DNA of 64,000 bases from the NCBI GenBank assembly GCA_018372555.1, contig JAHAIU010000001.1, positions 20,177-84,176 on the forward strand, given 5' to 3'. Shown one piece after another: positions 1 through 8,143 of the stretch. This DNA comes from Clostridium sp. (lineage in GTDB: Bacteria > Bacillota > Clostridia > Clostridiales > Clostridiaceae). Every line of letters starts with the position of its first letter. The first letter of the stretch is position 1. The translations under genes were made by a program, and so were the position numbers. Below the pieces are notes generated by a model. It worked only from the letters and a program-made list of their open reading frames with translations, had not been told where the DNA came from and did not search any database.

Positions 1-1
1 T

Positions 2-418
2 TTTATAAATTACTTTACACTTCAACAATATATTAGTGAACTAATATCTTCTGATTTTTTAAGATATGAAACAGTAAATGATAAAAACTTAATTAATATT
101 ACAGAAAAAGGAGCAAGTACACTATCCTTTTTCACAGATAGAATTTCTACAATAAAAAAGAAGATAATCGATGACTATCTTCACTCAATTATTGATTCTA
201 TTAAAAAGGAACTTACTATTCACAGTGATTATACTATAAGTAAAGATAATTCCTTCCTTGTAGATTTACAAGCATTAGAAAATGATAATTTATTAATGTC
301 ATTAAAAGTATCTGTTCCTACTAAAAAACAGGCATTATCTTTATGCAATAGATGGAAATCAAACCCATCTGATATATACATAAAGATTATGGACTCACTA
401 TTTGGCGATGAAAGTTAA
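2..418 (+). CDS. DUF4364 family protein, C-terminal part (5' end outside window)
   Basis: An open frame runs from the left edge to TAA at 416-418 and encodes about 138 residues without a start, so the N-terminus lies outside the window. The visible part begins in what looks like the end of a winged-helix domain (residues like LQQYISELISSDFLRYE) followed by a segment with TEKGASTLSFF, which fits the clostridial DUF4364 family, a group of small predicted DNA-binding proteins. The C-terminal part (LMSLKVSVPTKKQALSLC) matches the family's second domain as I recall it. Its last codons overlap by 4 bases, tail to tail, the stop of the next gene on the other strand. The regulated target is unknown. 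Confidence 0.75.
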   Translation, partial: FINYFTLQQYISELISSDFLRYETVNDKNLINITEKGASTLSFFTDRISTIKKKIIDDYLHSIIDSIKKELTIHSDYTISKDNSFLVDLQALENDNLLMSLKVSVPTKKQALSLCNRWKSNPSDIYIKIMDSLFGDES

Positions 419-1311
419 TATAAAGTCATAGCATTAGGCTCTTTTCCTACTGTTATGACTTTAGTTTTATTATTTTGTAAATCTACACATATGAGTCTTC
501 CCTTTAAATAATCTATTACGTAAATAATATTATCTAACTTAAGAACACCTCTAGGCATATTTCCGATATTAATCTCTTTTATTAACTTACAAGTATCTAT
601 ATCTATACAAAAAATACTTCCATCTAATAAATTACTAATATAAATTATATTTCCATCTTCAAAAATATCTATAGGAACTTTTCCAACTTCAATTTTACCT
701 AAGGATTTTAAAGTAATTAAACTAAAGATTTCAATATATCCATTACTCCTATCTCCCATATAACTTTCACAAACATATAAGAATTTACCCTCCTTAGACA
801 CTTTTATTTTAGTTGGATACTCCAATGTAACTAATTCTCCAACTACTTTATTTGTATTTATATCTATTATTGAAATATTATGACTTTGAAAGTTAGTAAT
901 AAATAAAAGCTTATATGTTTCACTTATTTCAATATTATATGGCCAACTATTAACCTTAATATCTAAAATTATTCTCTTTTCTTCTATATCGTATAAAACA
1001 ACAGTATTTGATTCTGAACAAACAATATAAATTTTATTCTCATACCTAACTAAATCATTAGGATTAGCACCTACATAGACTACTTCTTCTTCAACCATCC
1101 CCTCAATATCAATAACAGATAATGAATTACTATAGCTGTTAGCAATGTACCCTTTATTATCCTTAATACATATATTAGTAGGTCCCAAAGGCTTCTCACC
1201 CTTATTTAAAACTAATTCCTTTACCTCATAACTAATGTTTAATTTATCTTTTAATAAAGGTATCTTAATTATTGAGTCATTTCCAGTATTACATATAATT
1301 AAAGAATTCAT
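415..1311 (-). CDS. YncE-type beta-propeller repeat protein
   Basis: A 298-residue protein made of about seven repeats of 40-45 residues with the pattern 'I..S..YKLLFITNFQSHNISIIDINTNKVV', the YVTN/YncE beta-propeller signature. No signal peptide or membrane segment is visible, so it is probably cytoplasmic. The start is the ATG preceded by AAGGAG (plus strand 1312-1325). Such propellers usually bind partners or ligands and are not reliably tied to one reaction, so no function is assigned. It converges on the DUF4364 gene with a 4-base overlap, so the two share a transcription end. Confidence 0.7.
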   Translation of the reverse strand: MNSLIICNTGNDSIIKIPLLKDKLNISYEVKELVLNKGEKPLGPTNICIKDNKGYIANSYSNSLSVIDIEGMVEEEVVYVGANPNDLVRYENKIYIVCSESNTVVLYDIEEKRIILDIKVNSWPYNIEISETYKLLFITNFQSHNISIIDINTNKVVGELVTLEYPTKIKVSKEGKFLYVCESYMGDRSNGYIEIFSLITLKSLGKIEVGKVPIDIFEDGNIIYISNLLDGSIFCIDIDTCKLIKEINIGNMPRGVLKLDNIIYVIDYLKGRLICVDLQNNKTKVITVGKEPNAMTLY

Positions 1312-1486
1312 ACAAAAGCTCCTTATCTTATAACATTAATTATCCTTCTACATATATAAATATAATATGTCTAATTCCTTTAAGATGGGACAACTTTGGA
1401 TATTTAATTCTATTATTCTACATTTCAGCTTTATTTTTTACAGATTTGAATATATAATTAATATACATAATATTGGAGGTGACATA

Positions 1487-1738
1487 ATGTTCGTTTATAA
1501 AACTCAAGGGGTTTGCTCTACAGAAATACATTTAGATATTCAAGATAATATTATTAAAGATGTGCAGTTTATTAGAGGTTGCCAAGGAAATCTAATGGGA
1601 ATTTCAGCTTTAGTAAAAAATATGAATATCAACGATGTTATAGCAAAGTTAAAAGGAATAGAATGCGGTAAAAAAAGCAGTTCATGTCCTGATCAATTAT
1701 CTAAAGCATTAGAAGAATACTTAAAAAAGGCTGAATAA
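1487..1738 (+). CDS. TSCPD domain protein (TIGR03905-like)
   Basis: An 83-residue protein. I chose the ATG at 1487 because GGAGGTGA lies 6 bases upstream; the longer frame that begins at 1367 has no such site and encodes an atypical hydrophobic extension. The sequence carries conserved cysteines (C9, the RGCQGN segment near C31, ECGKKSSSCPDQL near the end), as in the TSCPD domain found at the C-terminus of some ribonucleotide reductases and as stand-alone clostridial proteins. Cysteine spacing suggests metal binding, which is inference. It is a single-gene unit closed by a hairpin terminator that starts inside its last codons. Confidence 0.75.
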   Translation: MFVYKTQGVCSTEIHLDIQDNIIKDVQFIRGCQGNLMGISALVKNMNINDVIAKLKGIECGKKSSSCPDQLSKALEEYLKKAE

Positions 1739-1749
1739 ACAGCCTTTTT
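1724..1749 (+). terminator. Terminator of the TSCPD gene
   Basis: A 10-bp stem (AAAAAGGCTG / CAGCCTTTTT) with a 6-base loop ends in a T run. The left arm lies within the last codons of the TSCPD gene. Confidence 0.8.
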
Positions 1750-1750
1750 C

Positions 1751-1820
1751 AATTAACAATTAACAGTTATCAATTAGCAATTATTGATGTAATTCTTACA
1801 AAATTACTAAAATTAATTAA
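1751..1820 (+). repeat. Dispersed intergenic repeat, copy 1
   Basis: This AT-rich stretch matches 3935-3989 closely over its last 40 bases (shared words AATTATTGAT, TTCTTACA, AATTACTAAAATTAAT) and, in reverse complement, 15039-15100, 20162-20224 and 54321-54378 more loosely. The copy overlaps the 3' end of the amidase gene that stops at 1770, so the amidase's last residues are encoded by the repeat. Confidence 0.6.
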
Positions 1821-2432
1821 TACCTTTTCTTTTATATACTCTAAGGGAAAATTCTCTCCTGGACAAAGGGTTTCGTATACATCTCTGTGACCCATTATCT
1901 TATATATGTCGTATTTCAGTATTAAATAATGAGTAAGCTTTTCTATACTTTCAAATTGTTCTTTTGTTATTTCTTCTTCTTCAAAGTTTCCTTCTAAACA
2001 AATTCCAATAGAACTACTATTTTCTCCTTTAGTATGAGCCCCCTCAGCATTTTCATCTCTTCCTAAATAAATACTTCCATCTTTTCTAATATAATAATTA
2101 TAACCTATCCCCTTCCACCCCTTACTTTTATGGAATTCATTTATTCCTTCTGGATCCCATATGCTTCTTGCAGCATGGTGAAATATTATTTTTTCAGGTT
2201 TATTATTAAAGATAAGATCTTCTGTCCAATTATAATCAATTTTATTAACATTTAAATCTTTTTCTAAATTTATTATTTCTTCATAAGAAGGATTTGCAAG
2301 ATAAAATTTTTTATAACTTATTTTAAGATATTCCCTAAGAGTCTCCCTAAAAATCACTGTACTTATAAACACTAGTACTATACTAATCATAAGCAATACT
2401 AGTTTCTTTTTTATTTTTATTGCAATAAACAT
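1770..2432 (-). CDS. Membrane-anchored N-acetylmuramoyl-L-alanine amidase (Amidase_2/PGRP fold)
   Basis: Cleaves the bond between N-acetylmuramic acid and L-alanine in peptidoglycan (family knowledge). The 220-residue protein has a basic N-terminus and one membrane segment at about residues 10-28, then the Amidase_2 domain from about residue 80. Visible features are FHHAARS (H85-H86, zinc ligand), the SSSIGICLEGNF core strand, and GHRDVYETLCPG near the C-terminus with the second His and the Cys ligand. The start ATG follows AGGTGATTA. The last 15 or so residues are encoded within a dispersed repeat, so the native C-terminus may once have been different. Probably an outward-facing cell-wall remodelling enzyme. 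Confidence 0.85.
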   Translation of the reverse strand: MFIAIKIKKKLVLLMISIVLVFISTVIFRETLREYLKISYKKFYLANPSYEEIINLEKDLNVNKIDYNWTEDLIFNNKPEKIIFHHAARSIWDPEGINEFHKSKGWKGIGYNYYIRKDGSIYLGRDENAEGAHTKGENSSSIGICLEGNFEEEEITKEQFESIEKLTHYLILKYDIYKIMGHRDVYETLCPGENFPLEYIKEKVLINFSNFVRITSIIAN

Positions 2433-2517
2433 TAATCACCTATTAAATACAAATATTAATCTATATTATACTTATTTAATATGATAATTATTTATAACAA
2501 AATTTGAAAGAATTATT

Positions 2518-2892
2518 TTAGATAGTAAAGCTAAAAATTACTGAAATAAAAGCTGCTACTATAACACCAAGACTACTTATATCTAGTTGAATATTTAATG
2601 TTGAATTTCTATTTATTTTCTTTCTAGCATTTTCATTTGATTCTAAAATCATATTAACAAGATATTGAGGATTTATTCGTCCGAACTCCTGCATAGACGG
2701 TAAGGTAGTATTCCCTTCTATTAAAGAAAAGACAGATAACATTAGTACTACAATCCCTTCGATAAACATTACATCTTTAATTGGAGTACCACTAACATTA
2801 GAAATAATACTTCCTAAAACAAATAAAGTTAATGAGCTAATAATAAAAATAAAACTGAACTTTAAAAAGCTATTAGATTTAGTTTTTATCAT
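2518..2892 (-). CDS. Small membrane protein of unknown function
   Basis: I chose the ATG at 2892 (protein begins MIKTKSNSF), preceded by GGAGGTTGATTATT; the frame extends ten codons further but without a ribosome binding site. The 124-residue product has about three hydrophobic segments: residues 11-33, 38-59 and 105-123. Between them is a polar stretch (SMQEFGRINPQYLVNMILESNENARKKINRN, in part). I do not recognise the family. It stands alone between the amidase gene and the heme oxygenase promoter and is transcribed away from the latter. Confidence 0.6.
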   Translation of the reverse strand: MIKTKSNSFLKFSFIFIISSLTLFVLGSIISNVSGTPIKDVMFIEGIVVLMLSVFSLIEGNTTLPSMQEFGRINPQYLVNMILESNENARKKINRNSTLNIQLDISSLGVIVAAFISVIFSFTI

Positions 2893-3186
2893 AATAATCA
2901 ACCTCCATATTATCTTTTTCAATTAAATACTAACACTTACGTCTATTAATCTCAACAGCTTAAGAAGCTATTTAAACATTTTCAATTGTTAATATAATAA
3001 AATATACCTTCTCTTTTTAGTATAGTAATATTATTATAAAGTTTTTCATAATTAATTTTATTAATTAGTCAATCTCATTAAATAACTACTAAATTTTTCA
3101 TTTAAAAACATTTATGAACATAGTTCAAAATGAAAGGATAATATAGCTAATCTCTTATATTTACTTATTTTGCCTCTATTCACTAT

Positions 3187-3238
3187 TTGATAATTATTTT
3201 CAATAATAGTATATTAAATTAAATGATAATTATTATCG
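3187..3238 (+). promoter_or_regulatory. Promoter with two Fur boxes, heme oxygenase gene
   Basis: A promoter-like pair TTGATA (3187-3192) and TATATT (3210-3215) is spaced by 17 bases. A 7-1-7 Fur-type site, TGATAATTATTTTCA (3188-3202), covers the -35 box with one mismatch to TGATAATNATTATCA. A second, TGATAATTATTATCG (3224-3238), has one mismatch and lies at the expected transcription start. Fur occupancy would block RNA polymerase, so the gene should be induced by iron limitation. The rest of 2893-3253 shows no other gene. Confidence 0.8.
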
Positions 3239-3253
3239 ATTGGAGAGATAAAT

Positions 3254-3877
3254 ATGAACAATTTTATGATTGATATTAGAAACAAGACTAATGTATTGCA
3301 TAAGGCAGCTGAAAGCTCCGGCTTTACAAAAAAATTATTAAACAAAGAAGCTTTAAAAGAAAGCTATATAGAATATATATATAATTTATATTTTGTATAT
3401 GAAGCAATTGAACATAACTTAGATAAACTAGAAAATAATGAATCTGTTAAACCATTCGTAACTAATGAAATATATAGATCTACTGAAATAAAAAAAGATA
3501 TTGAGGCTCTTAATAAAGATAATGGTATAGAAAAATTAGCTTCAACTATTGCATATGTAGATAGAATTAATTCTATAGTAGAAAAAAATCCAAAGTATAT
3601 AATAGCTCATGCTTATACTAGATTCTTAGCAGATTTATTTGGTGGTAGAATATTCTATTCAATACTTAAAGATCATTATGGCTTAGAGGATAATTCTTTA
3701 AACTATTATATTTATAAAGATTTAAAGGATATGAGGGCTTATGTAATGAATTATCATAATATGTTAAATACTTTAGAATTGACTGATGCCGAAAAGGAAG
3801 AATTCTTAATTGAAATCTCAAACTCATATATATACAATATGGCTATATCTAATGAGCTTGATGCAAAAAACAATTAA
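3254..3877 (+). CDS. Heme oxygenase (biliverdin-type, HO-1 fold)
   Basis: Opens heme to release iron, carbon monoxide and a biliverdin-type product (family knowledge). The 207-residue protein has the N-terminal helix with the proximal histidine in LHKAAE (H16) and the distal-helix motif YTRFLADLFGGRIF (residues 121-134), equivalent to the YxRYLGDLSGGQ motif of canonical heme oxygenases, with its Gly-Gly pair kept. Length is usual for bacterial HO. No signal peptide, so cytosolic. GGAGAG precedes the ATG. Two Fur boxes in the promoter show that it is an iron-starvation gene. In an anaerobe the oxygen requirement is notable; related clostridial enzymes (HemT type) have been linked to heme iron use or oxygen protection. 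Confidence 0.9.
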   Translation: MNNFMIDIRNKTNVLHKAAESSGFTKKLLNKEALKESYIEYIYNLYFVYEAIEHNLDKLENNESVKPFVTNEIYRSTEIKKDIEALNKDNGIEKLASTIAYVDRINSIVEKNPKYIIAHAYTRFLADLFGGRIFYSILKDHYGLEDNSLNYYIYKDLKDMRAYVMNYHNMLNTLELTDAEKEEFLIEISNSYIYNMAISNELDAKNN

Positions 3878-3934
3878 GCCATAACCTTTATAGATACTTC
3901 ACAAATGGAGCTGTTTAAAAAGCATCACCATTTG

Positions 3935-3989
3935 CAGTTGAAAATTAATAATTATTGATATATTTCTTACAGAATTACTAAAATTAATG
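3935..3989 (+). repeat. Dispersed intergenic repeat, copy 2
   Basis: Nearly the same as the end of copy 1 (1776-1820) over about 40 bases, with single-base changes. It sits between the heme oxygenase stop and the strong terminator at 3983-4020, next to a small imperfect hairpin (3904-3935, AAATGG/CCATTT). Confidence 0.6.
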
Positions 3990-4020
3990 AAAAAACTCCT
4001 TCGGGAGTTTTTTCATTAAT
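3983..4020. terminator. Bidirectional terminator, heme oxygenase / cymR
   Basis: A perfect 17-bp inverted repeat closed by a TTCG tetraloop, with six A's in the left arm and six T's in the right arm. It can end transcription from both converging genes. Confidence 0.9.
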
Positions 4021-4064
4021 CTCTCATTATTTCTTCTTAATTTTTACACGACAATACTTATTTA

Positions 4065-4496
4065 TTATATATAATAAATAATATTATCTTTAGATTTTTT
4101 ATAATTATCTACCAAGTCTTCCAAGGTAATAGAAGTAAAATAATCCTTAATTATTAAATTAATATCCTTCCATAAGTTTTTATTGATAAAAACTTCCAGA
4201 TCGTTTTCTTCCTTCTCATTAATATCAATAAATATACTGTCTCCTTCTAATACCTTCAATATATCTATTATAAGCAAATCTTTAGGTTCTTTTCCTAATA
4301 TATATCCACCTTGTGCTCCCTTTCTTCCAAGAATAATTCCAGCCTTTCTAAGCAAAGAAAATATTTGTTCCAAATATCTTTCTGAAATGCTTTGCCTTTC
4401 TGAAATTGCTTTTATGCTTACATTTTCTGATTCCATATTAATTGCTAAGTCAATTAAAGCTCTTAATCCATATCTTCCCTTAGTTGAAATCTTCAC
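4065..4496 (-). CDS. cymR: Rrf2-family transcriptional repressor, CymR-like
   Basis: A 143-residue Rrf2 protein beginning MKISTKGRYGLRALIDLA, with the winged helix over residues 1-80 (SISERYLEQIFSLLRKAGI, then the RKGAQGGYILG wing). It has no cysteines, so it cannot hold the Fe-S cluster of IscR or NsrR, which points to a CymR-type regulator. CymR represses cysteine uptake and synthesis genes and, in Bacillus and Staphylococcus, does so in complex with CysK (established there). Here it lies directly downstream of cysK on the same strand, with a hairpin between them, which supports the assignment. The start is GTG at 4496 behind AAAGGTGAT. Confidence 0.8.
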   Translation of the reverse strand: MKISTKGRYGLRALIDLAINMESENVSIKAISERQSISERYLEQIFSLLRKAGIILGRKGAQGGYILGKEPKDLLIIDILKVLEGDSIFIDINEKEENDLEVFINKNLWKDINLIIKDYFTSITLEDLVDNYKKSKDNIIYYI

Positions 4497-4538
4497 TTAA
4501 TCACCTTTTTCTTCATTATTCTATATCTTAATAATAAA

Positions 4539-4564
4539 AGTCACTACTATAAATAGCAATGACT
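4539..4564 (-). terminator. Hairpin between cysK and cymR
   Basis: AGTCA/TGACT arms with a partly paired interior, followed on the minus strand by TTTTATTATTA. It probably ends or thins transcription after cysK, so cymR may be read partly as cysK read-through or from its own promoter. Confidence 0.6.
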
Positions 4565-4573
4565 TTGTTTAAA

Positions 4574-5500
4574 TTATTTATATAAATCAGTAGATAAATA
4601 TCTTTCTCCAGTGTCTGGTAAGATTACAACGATATTTTTTCCTTTATTTTCTTCCCTTTGTGCTAATTTTGTTGCTGCAACTATTGCTGCACCAGAAGAT
4701 ATTCCTACTAATAAACCTTCTGTTCTAGCTAAGTCCTTTGATGCCTTAAAGGCCTCCTCGTTGTCTACTGCTATAATTTCATCAATGATTGAAACATTTA
4801 AATTCTTAGGAATAAACCCTGCTCCAATTCCTTGAATCTTATGAGGACCTGGCTTTCCTCCAGCTATAACTGGTGAATTTGTTGGTTCTACTGCTATTAT
4901 CTTAACATTTGGATTCTTTTCTTTTAAAACTTCCCCTACTCCAGTAAGTGTACCACCAGTTCCTACTCCTGATACAAAGAAATCAACTTTTCCATCTGTA
5001 TCTGACCAAATTTCTTCTGCAGTAGTTACTCTGTGAATTTCTGGATTAGCTGGATTTTCAAATTGTTGTAGTATAATTGAATTTTCAGTTGAATCCTTTA
5101 TTTCATTTGCCTTAGCTATCGCACCTTTCATACCTTCTGGTCCAGGTGTTAAAACTAATTCAGCTCCAAGAGCTTTTAAAAGATTTCTTCTTTCTACACT
5201 CATTGTTTCTGGCATTGTTAAAATTAACTTGTACCCTTTTGCTGCAGCTATATAAGCTAATGCAATACCTGTATTACCACTAGTTGGCTCTATGATTACT
5301 GAATCTTTATTTAATAATCCTTTCTTTTCTGCATCATCTATCATACCAAATCCAATTCTATCTTTTACACTACCACCTGGATTAAAGTACTCAAGTTTTG
5401 CTATTACTGTACCTTCTAGTCCTTTTTCATTATTATAATTTGATAATTCTAATAGTGGTGTTTTTCCTATTAAATCCACTAAACTTTTTGCTATTGCCAT
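4574..5500 (-). CDS. cysK: Cysteine synthase A (O-acetylserine sulfhydrylase)
   Basis: Makes L-cysteine from O-acetyl-L-serine and sulfide using PLP. The 308-residue protein shows the fold-type II PLP features: K46 in [10 protein letters not shown] (Schiff-base lysine), the substrate loop TSGNTG, the phosphate-binding loop [12 protein letters not shown], and ISSGAA near the C-terminus (PLP ring-N contact). Length is standard. The ATG follows GAGGAGAG. Neighbours are the CymR-like repressor downstream and an SsuABC-type importer upstream on the same strand, separated by a terminator, so this is a sulfur-metabolism neighbourhood. In other Firmicutes CysK also acts as a sensor partner for CymR. 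Confidence 0.95.
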   Translation of the reverse strand: MAIAKSLVDLIGKTPLLELSNYNNEKGLEGTVIAKLEYFNPGGSVKDRIGFGMIDDAEKKGLLNKDSVIIEPTSGNTGIALAYIAAAKGYKLILTMPETMSVERRNLLKALGAELVLTPGPEGMKGAIAKANEIKDSTENSIILQQFENPANPEIHRVTTAEEIWSDTDGKVDFFVSGVGTGGTLTGVGEVLKEKNPNVKIIAVEPTNSPVIAGGKPGPHKIQGIGAGFIPKNLNVSIIDEIIAVDNEEAFKASKDLARTEGLLVGISSGAAIVAATKLAQREENKGKNIVVILPDTGERYLSTDLYK

Positions 5501-5601
5501 ATTAATCTCTCCTCTTTTCCTACTATTCCGATATGTTTTTCTTTTAATTATATATTACTCCATTTTATTTAATTTGTGAATACCTTTGTTGAATATTTTA
5601 G

Positions 5602-5633
5602 AAAAAAAGTTTGTATCAAATTTTGATACAAAC
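5602..5633 (-). terminator. Terminator of the ABC importer operon
   Basis: A perfect inverted repeat (GTTTGTATCAAA / TTTGATACAAAC, 5609-5633) followed on the minus strand by seven T's. It separates the importer operon from cysK. Confidence 0.85.
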
Positions 5634-5704
5634 CCCTATAGTCATTTTAAATTATCTTATATGAAAAAAGAAATATTTAATTATTCTATTAAACTATTAA
5701 TATT

Positions 5705-6307
5705 CTAGTCTAAATTTGTAATTTCTAACGATACTGGTTCACCTTTTAAATATATACAATTACTTTTCACTCTAGTTATCTCACTTATATCATGGCTAAT
5801 TATAATAGTAGTTTTTTCTTTTTCCTTTAAATATAAATAAATAAAATCAATAATTTTATTTTTATTTTCTTTATCTAATCCTTTAAAAGGCTCATCCATA
5901 ATGAATATATCTCCATCATATAATAATGCTCTAGCAATACTTACACGTTGTCTCATACCACCACTTAATTCATGTGGATATAACTTTTCACAGTTGTTTA
6001 AGTTCAATTCTTTTAATATATATCTAATTTTTATTTCTTTTTCCTTATTAGTACACTTCTTATTTAGTACTAATTTTAAATTTTCATAAACATTCTTCCA
6101 AGGTAAAAGCCTCGGTTCTTGGAATACAACACTAATATCTTCACCTTTCATTAAAAGGTTATCCATAATATATTTTATAAGTGTTGTTTTTCCAACTCCA
6201 GACTCTCCCATAATAAAGTTTATATCTTTTTCTTTAATATCAATAGAGAAGTCTTTATATAGTATTCTATCTCCAAAAGAAATATTAACATTCTCATACT
6301 TAATCAA
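5705..6307 (-). CDS. ABC importer ATPase (SsuB/TauB type)
   Basis: Powers the importer encoded by this operon. At 200 residues it is shorter than the usual 240-260 of the family. It has Walker A GESGVGKTT, a Q-loop (VVFQEPRLLPW, typical of the nitrate/sulfonate/taurine group), signature LSGGMRQRVSIARAL, Walker B IFIMDEP and the H-loop IIISHD. All catalytic motifs are present, so the shortening is C-terminal. It overlaps the permease gene by 8 bases, showing translational coupling. The substrate cannot be read from the ATPase. Confidence 0.9.
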   Translation of the reverse strand: MIKYENVNISFGDRILYKDFSIDIKEKDINFIMGESGVGKTTLIKYIMDNLLMKGEDISVVFQEPRLLPWKNVYENLKLVLNKKCTNKEKEIKIRYILKELNLNNCEKLYPHELSGGMRQRVSIARALLYDGDIFIMDEPFKGLDKENKNKIIDFIYLYLKEKEKTTIIISHDISEITRVKSNCIYLKGEPVSLEITNLD

Positions 6308-7067
6308 TTAAATATCTCCCACCTTTTAAAGACTTTTTAATTATAAAAAGAATTATCTTATCTAAAATATAAGATAGCAAAGCAACAATAATTATCCAAG
6401 CAAAAATCCCTGGAGTATTAAAGTTAATCTTTGCCCCTTGTATTGCTGTTCCTATACCATACTTTGGTTGCCCAAATACTTCTCCTGCAACAACAACCTT
6501 AAAAGCTAATGAAAAAGTAGAGGTAGCAATTTGAGATATATTAATAAAAACAGATTGCATATAAAAGTTTTTAAGTTTCTCTTTAAATGTTATTTTGTAA
6601 ATATCTAACATCTCTACCAACTGCTCATTGCTATTTAAGATGGAATTTATAGTTGTTTCATATAAAATAGGAACTGATATAACTATCCCTATTAAATAAG
6701 GTGAAGAGTTTTTATTTAGCCATATTAATGCAATTAAAATAAAAGCAATAGTTGGAATTGATTTAATAATTGAATTAATAGGATAAAAAAAGTTGTAAAT
6801 GTATTTATTAAAGCTTGATAACACACCCAATAATATTGCAATTACAGATGCTACTAAAAAACTTATTATTGCCCTAAATAATGAATATCCAATATCTAAT
6901 AAAAAACTCTTTTCTCTAAATATTGTTATAATTTCATTTACCACTTCATTAACCTTTGGTAAATAAATTGAATTATCAATAATATTAGAAATAATTATCC
7001 AAATAATAATCAATAGAATGATAGAAATAAATATAAGTCTTTTATCCTTCATAGAAGAAATCTTCAT
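6300..7067 (-). CDS. ABC importer permease (SsuC/ThiX-like)
   Basis: A 255-residue membrane protein with about six hydrophobic segments (first at residues 10-31) and the BPD-type permease signature region around VVVAGEVFGQPKYGIGTAIQ, where the EAA loop contacts the ATPase. It is of the length usual for SsuC/TauC permeases. The gene overlaps its partners: 26 bases with the binding-protein gene upstream and 8 with the ATPase gene downstream. The chosen ATG is inside the upstream gene. Neighbourhood (cysK, cymR) makes a sulfur compound a possible substrate; this is inference. Confidence 0.85.
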   Translation of the reverse strand: MKISSMKDKRLIFISIILLIIIWIIISNIIDNSIYLPKVNEVVNEIITIFREKSFLLDIGYSLFRAIISFLVASVIAILLGVLSSFNKYIYNFFYPINSIIKSIPTIAFILIALIWLNKNSSPYLIGIVISVPILYETTINSILNSNEQLVEMLDIYKITFKEKLKNFYMQSVFINISQIATSTFSLAFKVVVAGEVFGQPKYGIGTAIQGAKINFNTPGIFAWIIIVALLSYILDKIILFIIKKSLKGGRYLID

Positions 7068-8019
7068 CTGGCACTTTTTCTCCTATTGATTTAGCATTTG
7101 CAGCTTCTAGGATTTTAAAATAATTGATATAATCTTCTTTATTATCCTCTGCTGGTACAAAAGTAATATTACTACTTTCAATTGATTTTTCAAGGATATT
7201 TACATCTACCTGTGATCCATTATCTACAGAGAAGGTTGCAGCATCCTTTTTATTTTCATTAACCCAATTTATTGAATTTTCTACTTCTTTTAATAGCTCT
7301 TTTACAAATTTATTATTAGTACTAATTAAATCTTCTTTAATAATTAAACTTGCTTGTGGAAATCCATTCTCACTATTAAATTTTTCCTTCCAAATATCAT
7401 TTAGGCTTCCAATAACTTTAATGTCTTGATTTTTGCTTAGTATAGTAGTTAATGCCGGTTCAGGAACAACTGCATATTTAGCTTTTCCACCTAATATAGC
7501 TGGTGCAAGTTCTGTTGCCCCACCTACATAACTATATGTAACATCATTAATATTAAGTTCTTTTAATAAAGCTTTAAAAACTATATCTGGAGTTAGTCCA
7601 TTACCAATGTTATATACTTCCTTACCACTTAAGTTCTCAATATCTATTTCACCTTCAGTTGAAATTAAATATAATGCTCCAAAACCAGTAGTTCCTACAA
7701 GTTTATAACCTAAACCCTTATTATAAGCTTGTGCTGCTAAATTAGATGGAACTATTGCTATATCTGGTTCCCCTTTCATAACTGATGCAGCTAAAGTATC
7801 TGCTGTATTTTCAATGGAATAATTAATATTATATTTCTTATCAACTTGAATATTTTCTTTTATCATCTTCGATATTGCCGTTGAAGGTACTCCATTAGGT
7901 GCTACAAAAGATACGTCTGTTTTTACTACATCTTCTTCTGTCTTACTGCAGCCTGCAAATGATAATGCCATAATAAATAATGCTATTAAACTAATTACAA
8001 TTCTACTTCTTTTCTTCAT
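7042..8019 (-). CDS. ABC importer substrate-binding lipoprotein (NMT1/SsuA-like)
   Basis: A 325-residue lipoprotein: basic N-terminus, hydrophobic core and lipobox LSFAGC with the modified cysteine at C23. The mature part resembles the NMT1/THI5/SsuA family (VSFVAPNGVPSTAISKM at the start, a MKGEPDIAIVPSNLAAQAYN segment, and VGGATELAPAILGGKAKYAVVPEP). Members bind sulfonates, nitrate, taurine or pyrimidine precursors of thiamine. No TPP riboswitch-like leader is visible upstream, which slightly disfavours thiamine precursors. It is the first gene of the three-gene operon, behind AAGGGGGAATAG. Confidence 0.85.
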   Translation of the reverse strand: MKKRSRIVISLIALFIMALSFAGCSKTEEDVVKTDVSFVAPNGVPSTAISKMIKENIQVDKKYNINYSIENTADTLAASVMKGEPDIAIVPSNLAAQAYNKGLGYKLVGTTGFGALYLISTEGEIDIENLSGKEVYNIGNGLTPDIVFKALLKELNINDVTYSYVGGATELAPAILGGKAKYAVVPEPALTTILSKNQDIKVIGSLNDIWKEKFNSENGFPQASLIIKEDLISTNNKFVKELLKEVENSINWVNENKKDAATFSVDNGSQVDVNILEKSIESSNITFVPAEDNKEDYINYFKILEAANAKSIGEKVPDEDFFYEG

Positions 8020-8112
8020 ATCTATTCCCCCTTATAAATCCATTATATATTTCTTTCAATAAATAATCTACTTTTTAAGTATTTATGATATTTTAAGTTA
8101 AGAATAATTTAA

Positions 8113-8143
8113 GCCTTAAAGTTTAATCTTCAAACTTTAAGGC
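8113..8143 (-). terminator. Terminator overlapping the rnz stop
   Basis: A perfect 12-bp stem (GCCTTAAAGTTT / AAACTTTAAGGC) with a 7-base loop, followed on the minus strand by a T-rich stretch. One arm encodes the last codons of rnz. Confidence 0.75.

Noticed and set aside
1367..1486. Forty-residue N-terminal extension of the TSCPD protein
   Set aside because: The extension has no ribosome binding site and is unlike the family; the ATG at 1487 has a perfect one.
2478..2496. Fur-like TGATAATTATTTATA upstream of the Amidase_2 gene
   Set aside because: The right half-site is poor, and no -35/-10 pair lies in register.
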